This document shows positions 30,355 to 36,282 of a stretch of 36,282 nt of DNA, piece by piece. Source of the DNA: Deltaproteobacteria bacterium (GTDB taxonomy: Bacteria > Desulfobacterota > Syntrophia > Syntrophales > JAFGHS01); contig JAFGLN010000069.1 in the NCBI GenBank assembly GCA_016928025.1, positions 1 to 36,282 on the forward strand. The letters run 5' to 3'. A model generated the notes under the pieces. The model saw only the letters and a program-made list of their open reading frames with translations. It was not told the origin of the DNA and ran no database searches. The translations under genes and the position numbers were made by a program. Position 1 is the stretch's first letter. Every line of letters starts with the position of its first letter.

Positions 30355-31398
30355 ATGCGTTTCCAGGAAAAAATTACCGAACCCTGTGATCTCCTCGATG
30401 ATAATGGGTTGCTGCGGAGGCCGGGGTATGCCGTTAAAGCATTCTGGCGTTATGACAGAAATAAAATAAAGGCCGGCTGGCATCGCATCAAGGAGTGGGA
30501 CTATTATGCGATCCTTTCCTTGGAGGAAGGCTTTGGTATAACCTTCACCATGGCCGACCTCGGCTATATCGGTATGGCTGCCGTCTGTTGGCTTGATTTG
30601 AAAGAGCGGACCAGCAGACAGCTTGATGTTGTGTGCTTTATGCCAAAAGGTAAAACAGGATTTCCTGCAACGCCGGATAAAGGAGATGTGGTCTTCGCCC
30701 ATAAAAAACTAAAGCTTGAATATCTTGTGTCCGGCTCAGAGAGGTTGATTCGAATCGATGCGCCACGATACGTTAGCCATAATGGCGATAGAGGTCTTCG
30801 CGGAGAGTTGATCTTACATCAGGATCCTGATATGGACAGCATGGTCATCGCCACATCCTGGGCGGAAAATCGCAGGGCCTTTTATTACAATCAAAAAACG
30901 AATTGTATGCCCGCCAGGGGAACTATCATGATCGGTGACAGAACATATAAATTCAACCCGCAGACATGTTTCGGTGTTTTGGACTGGGGACGCGGATATT
31001 GGACGTATAAAAACCGGTGGTATTGGGGATCGGCCTCCGGTTTGCTCAACGGCCATCCTTTGGGCTGGAACATCGGTTATGGCTTTAGTGATCGGACACC
31101 GGCCACGGAAAATATGCTGTTTTATAAAAACAAAGCTCACAAGTTGGAGGATGTGACGTTTCATCTCAATACGGACGATTACCTGGCACCCTGGACCTTT
31201 ACCAGTAACAACGGACGGTTTGAAATGGATTTTACGCCCATATTGGACCGGCAGTCCATTACGAAAATCTTATTCTTGAAGAGCATCCAACATCAGATCT
31301 TTGGAACCTTCTGCGGTAAAGTCATCCTTGATGATGGAACAGCGCTTCAAGTCAATAATTTCCTCGGATTTGCTGAAGACGTTTTGAACTGGTGGTAA
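30355..31398 (+). CDS. DUF2804 family protein
   Basis: A 347-residue protein matching the DUF2804 family: the opening CDLLDDNGLLRRPGYA, AFWRYDRNKIKAGWHRIKEWDYYAIL, FTMADLGYIG, NPQTCFGVLDWGRGYWTYKNRWYWGSA and, near the end, FEMDFTPILDRQS. It is rich in Trp, Tyr and Gly, as expected of a beta-barrel or lipocalin-like fold. There is no signal peptide. The family has no established function that I can state. It has an excellent ribosome-binding site (GGAGGTG, 4 nt from the ATG) and stands alone, about 190 bp ahead of the CoA transferase on the same strand. Confidence 0.8.
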   Translation: MRFQEKITEPCDLLDDNGLLRRPGYAVKAFWRYDRNKIKAGWHRIKEWDYYAILSLEEGFGITFTMADLGYIGMAAVCWLDLKERTSRQLDVVCFMPKGKTGFPATPDKGDVVFAHKKLKLEYLVSGSERLIRIDAPRYVSHNGDRGLRGELILHQDPDMDSMVIATSWAENRRAFYYNQKTNCMPARGTIMIGDRTYKFNPQTCFGVLDWGRGYWTYKNRWYWGSASGLLNGHPLGWNIGYGFSDRTPATENMLFYKNKAHKLEDVTFHLNTDDYLAPWTFTSNNGRFEMDFTPILDRQSITKILFLKSIQHQIFGTFCGKVILDDGTALQVNNFLGFAEDVLNWW

Positions 31399-31587
31399 AG
31401 TTGAATGAGTTTTGCTCGATTACACTTTATTTTTTTCACGATTAAGGAAAGGATACGCGATCTCCGTCCTTGATCCTCTCATCTGATTTCAAGAGTATTT
31501 ATTAAAAATACAATGGATTTTTTTAGTTATTTTTGCATAAGAAAGTCAAACCATTTGCAGATCAATTTGACATAGGAGGAAATATTC

Positions 31588-34047
31588 ATGACACCAACGG
31601 CCCTTAACAATCTTAAAGTTCTGGAATATGCCCAGGAAGTTTCCGGACCCTATTGTGGAAAACTCTTTGCCGATCTGGGAGCGGACGTCATTAAGGTGGA
31701 ACCGCCTGCCGGAGATCCCGCCCGATCTTACGGCCCTTTTCCCAATGATAAGCCCAATCCGGAAAAGAGCGCCCTATTCCTTTACCTTAATACCAATAAG
31801 AAGGGCATCACTCTGGATCTGGATCAGGAGGATGAAAAAAAACAATTCGTGGCATTGATCCAATGGGCCGACATTCTGATCGATAACCATGCCCCTCACG
31901 CCCTGGCAGAAAAAGGATTCGACTGGAATCATTTGCAGCATCTAAATCCGAACCTCATCTATATCTCCATTACCCCTTACGGCCGGACAGGGCCGAGAGC
32001 ACACTTCAAAGGCGGTGAATTGACCGCCTCTCACGGCGGTGCTCTGGCGAATCTCTTGCCGGCCAGATCCGTGGACATTCATCTTCCGCCCGTCAAACTC
32101 GGCGGCTGGTTCCCGAGTTATCACGGCGGTCTTGTCGGCGCTCTTGCCGGGCTGTCGCTTTTCATCGCACGGCAGGATAACGGCATCGGCAGGATGGTTG
32201 AGGTATCTCTGGAGGAAGTCGTGTTGGCGCTTGTGAGTCCGGTGGTTGCCAACGCCCGTTACCACGGCATCACCTGGTCACGTGTTCCCGACAGGCCCCC
32301 GGCCATGGGACGTATGGAAACGAGCGACGGGTATGTGGTCCTTGGAGCGAACGACGATCACCATTTCCACGCCTTGCGGGAACTGATGGGCAAGCCGGAC
32401 TGGGTCGCCAGCGATCAATGGGATAACCGGCACTATCGGGCAAACCATCTCATGGATATTGGGCAGAAATTAGATGCCTGGATGAAACAGCAGAAAAAAG
32501 ACGATATCCATCATCGGGTGGCCAAGGCCAAGATCCCCATCGGTCCTTTCAATACGGCCTTAGACCTTATCGGGGATAATCAGTATAAAGCACGGGGCTA
32601 TTTCATTGATATCGAACACCCTATAGCCGGCAGAAATACCTATCCCGGCTGGCCTTACAAAATGACGGCCACACCGCCGGGAGTTACTCGCCCGGCCCCT
32701 CTCCTGGGACAGCATAATCAGGAGGTCTTTGACGAAATTTCAAAGAAAACAAACAAAACAGACACGAATATTATGGCCATTGAACAGTCGCGTCTTCCCC
32801 TGAAAGGTATCCGCGTCCTGGACTTCAGCTGGGTTTGGGCCGGCCCCTATTGCGGCCGTTCTCTGGCCGAACTCGGGGCCGAGGTCATCAAGATCGAAGG
32901 TCATAAGCGGTCCGATCTCACCCGGCGATCCGTGGTCTGGCCCCTTCAGGATGCCATCCCGACAAAAGTGAGACCCAATCAGGGGCTGGGCAATATTACG
33001 GTGAATCTCAATAAAAAAAGCCTCACCCTGGACTTGAGCAAGCCGGAGGGTGTCCGTATCGCCCGACGCTTGGTGGAAAAGAGCGATATTGTGATCGACA
33101 ACATGCGTCCCGGCGCCATGGATAAACTGGGACTCGGCTACGACGAATTGAAAAAAGTCCGCACGGACATCATTGTCGCCACGCTGTCCAGCCGTGGTTA
33201 CGGCGGACCGCAAACGGATTATCTGGGTTTTGCTACGATTCACCAGGCTATCGGCGGCCTCGGCTATATTTCCGGCCATCCGGAAAGCCATCCCACCCAC
33301 GGCACACCCGGTGATGCGGATCTGATGAACGGCATGACCGTGGCGTACGCCTGTCTGGCGGCTTTGAATCACCGCCTCAAAGCCGGAGAAGGCCAGTTTA
33401 TCGATTTCTCCCAATGCGAAGGTGTCAGCAGTCTGATTGGCGAGACTCTGCTCGGCTATGACATGAACGGCCGAATTCAGGAGCGCATGGGAAACAAACA
33501 TCCTTTCTACTGCCCGTACAATGTTTACCGGTGCTGGGGCATCGATCGATGGTTGGCCCTGGAGATTTATTCGGACGAGGAATTTGCCTTACTGGCAAGG
33601 ATCATTGCCCGACCGGAATTGGCGCAAGATAAGCGATTCGCGGATATGGCTTCCCGCAAGAGGAACGAAAAAGAATTGGACCGGATCATCGAAGCCTGGA
33701 CATCCGAGCGTGACCGTGACTGGATGGTCAGGGAACTCTGTAATGCCGGCCTGGCTGCAGCACCGTCGCGGGAAGCAAGGGATGTTTATGCCGATGAACA
33801 TTTCTGGCAAAGAAATATCTTTCTGCAAGTCGAACATCCTGAACTTGGTGCACTGGAAATCATCAGGACCCCCTGGAACTTCAGCGGTCTGCAAAAGCCC
33901 AACGGGCACGCGCCGCTGCTCGGGGAGCATAATGATTATGTGCTGAGAGATTTACTGGGAATGAGTGAACAGGAAATCAGCAATCTTCGGGAAAAGGAGG
34001 TTATTATGGGCGAGGGAGACAGCGGACCGGACTTTTATCTGGACTAG
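31588..34047 (+). CDS. Tandem CaiB/BaiF (family III) CoA transferase
   Basis: An 819-residue protein made of two family III CoA-transferase units. The first unit (about 8-385) opens LKVLEYAQEVSGPYCGKLFADLGADVIKVE. The second (about 404-805) opens GIRVLDFSWVWAGPYCGRSLAELG. They are joined by a short linker near 386-400 (KKTNKTDTN). The second unit has Asp578 in GDADLMNGMTVAYACLAAL, where the family's catalytic Asp forms the acyl anhydride. The equivalent site of the first unit reads FPSYHGG (Ser177 region), so it probably cannot react. These enzymes move CoA between carboxylic acids in carnitine, oxalate, bile-acid or aromatic-acid metabolism; the substrate here is not evident. AGGAGG precedes the ATG by 8 nt. 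Confidence 0.9.
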   Translation: MTPTALNNLKVLEYAQEVSGPYCGKLFADLGADVIKVEPPAGDPARSYGPFPNDKPNPEKSALFLYLNTNKKGITLDLDQEDEKKQFVALIQWADILIDNHAPHALAEKGFDWNHLQHLNPNLIYISITPYGRTGPRAHFKGGELTASHGGALANLLPARSVDIHLPPVKLGGWFPSYHGGLVGALAGLSLFIARQDNGIGRMVEVSLEEVVLALVSPVVANARYHGITWSRVPDRPPAMGRMETSDGYVVLGANDDHHFHALRELMGKPDWVASDQWDNRHYRANHLMDIGQKLDAWMKQQKKDDIHHRVAKAKIPIGPFNTALDLIGDNQYKARGYFIDIEHPIAGRNTYPGWPYKMTATPPGVTRPAPLLGQHNQEVFDEISKKTNKTDTNIMAIEQSRLPLKGIRVLDFSWVWAGPYCGRSLAELGAEVIKIEGHKRSDLTRRSVVWPLQDAIPTKVRPNQGLGNITVNLNKKSLTLDLSKPEGVRIARRLVEKSDIVIDNMRPGAMDKLGLGYDELKKVRTDIIVATLSSRGYGGPQTDYLGFATIHQAIGGLGYISGHPESHPTHGTPGDADLMNGMTVAYACLAALNHRLKAGEGQFIDFSQCEGVSSLIGETLLGYDMNGRIQERMGNKHPFYCPYNVYRCWGIDRWLALEIYSDEEFALLARIIARPELAQDKRFADMASRKRNEKELDRIIEAWTSERDRDWMVRELCNAGLAAAPSREARDVYADEHFWQRNIFLQVEHPELGALEIIRTPWNFSGLQKPNGHAPLLGEHNDYVLRDLLGMSEQEISNLREKEVIMGEGDSGPDFYLD

Positions 34048-34166
34048 GCACTCAGAGGCCTTGGAATGAATCGACGCGCCAATGTAAGCAGATCCGAAAC
34101 CATCGAGATGAGGGTATTTCCCACATCCAGAAAAAGGGTTTTAATATCTTTGTAATCCAGATCCAT
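34044..34166 (-). pseudogene. N-terminal remnant of a HAD hydrolase
   Basis: A 40-codon frame starts MDLDYKDIKTLFLDVGNTL and carries the HAD motif I DVGNT, then ends at a TAG that overlaps the stop of the CoA transferase gene by 4 nt. AGAAGG lies 7 nt before the ATG, so the start of the gene is intact. A functional HAD enzyme needs about 200 residues, and nothing continues the frame through the CoA transferase gene. It therefore looks like the left-over 5' end of a gene whose remainder was lost in a rearrangement. Confidence 0.6.
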
Positions 34167-34418
34167 TATTTAACCTTCTGCATTTCCGGATGAATGAGAT
34201 CAAGATATCTGTCTACCTCTGAATTAGTGCCCTACCCCGCAATATTATGGAAGTCAAATAAAAAAGTAATTTTGAGGACATTACAAAAGAATGCCGGCAA
34301 ATGCCGGCATTCAGGAATATTTTTTTATTTATCACATCTCCCCGGATCAGGTCCGGACAGTCCCCACATGGCGCTTCGCATGCCGGAAATGGCGATATTC
34401 GGGGGGGTTACATATCTA
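34048..34418. other. 371-bp region: gene remnant and hairpins
   Basis: Holds the HAD remnant (to 34166), then AT-rich sequence, the GCCGGC hairpin and a GC-rich stretch (34335-34410) with small palindromes such as CCGGA-TCAGG-TCCGG, ending in a run of seven G at about 34401. No intact gene. Confidence 0.4.
34289..34330. terminator. Bidirectional terminator-like hairpin
   Basis: GAATGCCGGC (34289-34298) pairs with GCCGGCATTC (34303-34312) in a perfect 10-bp stem with a 4-nt loop. The plus side is followed by a run of seven T after GGAATA, and the minus side by TTTT. It lies between the convergent CoA transferase and PEP-CTERM genes and can end transcription from both. Confidence 0.65.
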
Positions 34419-35147
34419 TCATTTTTTTAAGGCCTTTCTTAATCCCGCCAGGCCGATAAAGCCAAACCCCAAAAGAAGCAGGGTTGCCGGTTCCGGAACA
34501 GTTTCTTCCATTGAACCGTCTAAATAAGTGTCATAGCCGTCCAGCTCCCCTATCCGCGGCCCGACCGCCGATGCGCTGCTCCACGGTGCCTGAGTAAATT
34601 CCGCCCGAAAATACTGCGCATTAACAGGAACAGCGAGGTCAACCGCGAGTTCCATCTGCCAATATTCATTATAGTTTGGGCCGTTATAATCATCATATGT
34701 GGCAATATTGCCCAAATCATAAATGGATGTCCAGTTGCCGGCACCATCACCCACAAAGAGTTGAAAATGATTGAATGCCCGACGATCCATGCCTTCGTTA
34801 TTTGCCAACAGATTGAAGCTCCGCAAGGTTATGGGCGAGACAGTTTGCCATTCTACATAATGGATGTAACCGGCCGGTACTGATCCGCCTTGATAACCAG
34901 GAGACATATAATCTTTAAAAAGGGTATTTGCAGGTTCGACACCGCCGCTACTCCCAAACATGTTTTCAATATAGGAGCGATAACCAGAAGAATAATAAAG
35001 TACCCCGCTTGTGGCCGTTACCTTGGTCCCGTTGCTGACATCCCAAAGGTCATTATAAGACGCCGTAAGCGCACTCGACACATTCGGTAAAAAGAGAATC
35101 AGAATGATTAAACCCCATAGTAAGATATTCTTCCGTATCATTATCAT
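34419..35147 (-). CDS. PEP-CTERM sorting-domain protein
   Basis: A 242-residue exported protein. The N-terminal signal peptide has Arg/Lys then LLWGLIILILFLPNVSSA. The C-terminal 26 residues are a PEP-CTERM sorting tag: VPEP at 217-220, a hydrophobic helix LLLLGFGFIGLAGL, and a basic end RKALKK. The body is rich in Tyr, Asn and Gly (YNDLWDVSNGTKV, FNHFQLFVGDGAGNW), resembling extracellular beta-sandwich (discoidin-like) domains. Such proteins are cleaved by an exosortase and linked with exopolysaccharide or biofilm export. No exosortase gene is in the window. GGAGG lies 8 nt before the ATG, and a -10 TATAAT (35189-35194) lies upstream. Confidence 0.88.
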   Translation of the reverse strand: MIMIRKNILLWGLIILILFLPNVSSALTASYNDLWDVSNGTKVTATSGVLYYSSGYRSYIENMFGSSGGVEPANTLFKDYMSPGYQGGSVPAGYIHYVEWQTVSPITLRSFNLLANNEGMDRRAFNHFQLFVGDGAGNWTSIYDLGNIATYDDYNGPNYNEYWQMELAVDLAVPVNAQYFRAEFTQAPWSSASAVGPRIGELDGYDTYLDGSMEETVPEPATLLLLGFGFIGLAGLRKALKK

Positions 35148-35188
35148 CTATTTATCCTCCCTCATTTCAATTAAAATAGCATAAGATA

Positions 35189-35217
35189 ATTATAGCTCTC
35201 AGGATACCATCTAATAA
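35189..35217 (-). promoter_or_regulatory. Candidate promoter of the PEP-CTERM gene
   Basis: On the minus strand, TTATTA (35212-35217) and a perfect TATAAT (35189-35194) are 17 bp apart, about 41 bp before the ATG. The -35 is weak (three of six), which suggests an activator or an extended control element. I did not find the sigma-54 signature often seen before PEP-CTERM genes. Confidence 0.4.
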
Positions 35218-35292
35218 TATTCGTCAAAACAGCGGATGATACGCTTCTTCAAAAACACCCGTAGCTTATGTCGTGTCGTCACATGGTTTTAC

Positions 35293-35316
35293 ATGGTATA
35301 GCAAATGCCATACCAT
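35293..35316. repeat. 24-bp imperfect dyad
   Basis: ATGGTAT-A-GC-AAAT-GC-C-ATACCAT is symmetric about 35304-35305 apart from one mismatched pair. Just before it ACATGGT occurs twice, at 35281-35287 and 35291-35297. It may be an operator or a transcript hairpin (TTTTA follows on the plus strand). Confidence 0.4.
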
Positions 35317-35599
35317 TTTACTTATTATCGGCAAGTATTTGATTATATGTTATATTTATGTTTTAGCCTGTTATTTTGTTTGTATAAATTGTAAAACAAT
35401 CCGACGTTTTTTGGTAAAAATTCAGTCGACAAGCGGGTTTTATCCGGAAAATACGTAATATAATCAAGTTAAAAATAAAATTATTGCGTATTGTAAAGAT
35501 TTTCGACAGCGAAGGAAACCTGCTGCCAATATGAGACTTTTTTAATTCATCTGGATGCAGAATTCAACCGCATCGGGACCTAACTCTATTGATCTCCGT

Positions 35600-35628
35600 A
35601 AACAAAAGGCCGGACCCGTGCCAGGCCT
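35600..35628 (-). terminator. Intrinsic terminator of the small Cys-rich gene
   Basis: Read on the minus strand, AGGCC-T-GG pairs with CC-GGCCT around a 7-nt loop (CACGGGT), with one bulged T, and is followed by TTTTGTTT. It lies about 140 bp after the stop of the gene at 35767. Confidence 0.5.
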
Positions 35629-35766
35629 CGAATGGATGAATTCTTTTTGCAGTGATGATAAAAGAACGCTGATTGATGCGATGAGATTATCTGGATATGA
35701 TTTCAGAATACAAAATTTGAAATCGCCATTTTTCTGTCCATCGACCGTTGATATCCGGCCAATACA

Positions 35767-36126
35767 TTATTTCCTTCTGAGCCTTGGGCAATTTGGCGTG
35801 CATCGGCTGCAAGGGACGCAGGGTTTCAACGCCTCGGCCTCCTCCTCGTCATCTTCCAAAAGATCCAACCCTTCGGTCAGGTCATGGTTTCCGGAAAATT
35901 CAATAGATACATTGTATGTATCGGGAACAAGAACCGTAACCGTTTTCCCTTTTATGACAACATCCTCATATTTATGCTTTTTTTTCTGCAGATTCAGGTG
36001 AATGCGAAAAGAATACTTTTGTTTGCAGTTTTTGCATTTCGCGGAACCGATAAGCTCCAGCCCTTGCTTTATACAGTTGTCCAGATCAACCTCATCAAAA
36101 GTTATTGTTGCCTTTCCGTTTGCCAT
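35767..36126 (-). CDS. Small Cys-rich protein with ferredoxin-type tail
   Basis: A 119-residue protein I do not recognise as a family. It carries C31-x2-C34 (AKCKNCKQKY), a zinc-knuckle-like pair, and a beta-rich middle (KTVTVLVPDTYNVSIEF). After an acidic stretch (LLEDDEEEAEAL, 89-100) comes a C-terminal tail C103-x2-C106-x2-C109-x3-C113-P. That spacing is exactly the CxxCxxCxxxCP of bacterial [4Fe-4S] ferredoxin sites. There is no signal peptide. AGAGGT lies 6 nt before the ATG. It is probably a single-gene unit with its own terminator. Whether the tail holds a cluster, zinc or neither cannot be decided from sequence. Confidence 0.7.
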   Translation of the reverse strand: MANGKATITFDEVDLDNCIKQGLELIGSAKCKNCKQKYSFRIHLNLQKKKHKYEDVVIKGKTVTVLVPDTYNVSIEFSGNHDLTEGLDLLEDDEEEAEALKPCVPCSRCTPNCPRLRRK

Positions 36127-36221
36127 ATTTTACCTCTAAACCTGAAAGATCTCCTTTCGGTTGATATTTTTATGATGATATCGTTTAGGTTATTCATTCA
36201 ACTTTCGCACACAATTAAAAG

Positions 36222-36249
36222 ATTCTATCACTTTGTATTCTAACAACAA
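36222..36249 (-). promoter_or_regulatory. Candidate promoter of the small Cys-rich gene
   Basis: On the minus strand TTGTTG (36244-36249) and TAGAAT (36222-36227) are 16 bp apart, about 95 bp before the ATG at 36126. The leader contains GAAAG-GAGAT-CTTTC (about 36144-36158), a small hairpin near the ribosome-binding site. Confidence 0.3.
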
Positions 36250-36282
36250 ACGGCGATATTTTGCCAAGCAATTAGCCACCGC

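Larger units (their letters stand above)
35148..35766. other. 619-bp AT-rich intergenic region
   Basis: Contains the promoter candidate of the PEP-CTERM gene, a dyad at 35293-35316 and a terminator for the gene to the right (all listed separately). The plus-strand frame starting at 35555 has no ribosome-binding site and mostly mirrors the opposite-strand gene. Otherwise I see nothing. Confidence 0.45.

Noticed and set aside
32740..33501. 253-codon minus-strand frame inside the CoA transferase
   Set aside because: Shadow of the second CoA transferase unit.
35555..36001. 148-codon plus-strand frame
   Set aside because: Largely antisense to the Cys-rich gene, no Shine-Dalgarno, and a serine run that comes from the acidic codons on the other strand.

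Overview
This 36.3-kb window is a stretch of bacterial chromosome. It has about twenty protein genes, two long gene blocks on opposite strands, and no rRNA, tRNA, CRISPR array or transposase that I can recognise. The gene mix is a fused trehalose-6-phosphate synthase/phosphatase, a GH57-glycogen synthase fusion, a CCG-domain iron-sulfur protein, a tandem CaiB/BaiF CoA transferase, a PEP-CTERM protein and a secreted dockerin/beta-propeller protein. It suggests an anaerobic, Gram-negative member of the former Deltaproteobacteria (Desulfobacterota, perhaps Syntrophia-like). That placement is inferred from gene content and is not proved by any marker gene.

Layout. Positions 228-593 (+) encode a stand-alone cyclic-nucleotide-binding domain. 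From 14788 down to 651 (-) runs a tightly packed alpha-glucan/trehalose block: otsAB fusion, glgX, treY, treZ, malQ, then a GH57-GT5 fusion and a HAD hydrolase. Spacings from glgX to malQ are 3-nt gaps or 4-11-nt overlaps, so these genes are almost certainly one operon. A 717-bp intergenic region then leads to hrpA (15506-19408, +), whose leader can fold on itself. Next on the minus strand are an unrecognised 236-260-residue protein, a secreted protein with an FlgO/CsgG-like C-terminal region, and a LOG-family protein. A large exported protein with a dockerin follows on the plus strand (22854-26552), closed by a strong terminator. A CCG-type iron-sulfur protein and a small membrane protein (-) are followed by three plus-strand single genes: aspartate kinase, a DUF2804 protein and the tandem CoA transferase. 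The right end carries a broken HAD gene remnant, a PEP-CTERM protein and a small cysteine-rich protein, all on the minus strand.

How the genes work together. The glucan block holds both de novo trehalose synthesis (OtsA/OtsB activities in one chain) and trehalose release from glycogen (GlgX debranching, TreY isomerisation of the reducing end, TreZ release). MalQ can rebuild short maltodextrins into chains long enough for TreY, and the GH57-GT5 fusion is a likely polymer synthase. The cluster therefore looks like a self-contained exchange between storage glucan and trehalose, probably for osmotic or desiccation stress. The rest of the window is a set of apparently unrelated transcription units.

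The best candidates for something unusual are the GH57-GT5 fusion inside the dual trehalose operon, the tandem CoA transferase in which only the second half keeps the expected catalytic Asp, the small protein ending in a perfect ferredoxin-type cysteine motif, and the exported dockerin protein outside any visible cellulosome context. No wholly new system is demonstrated by the sequence alone.
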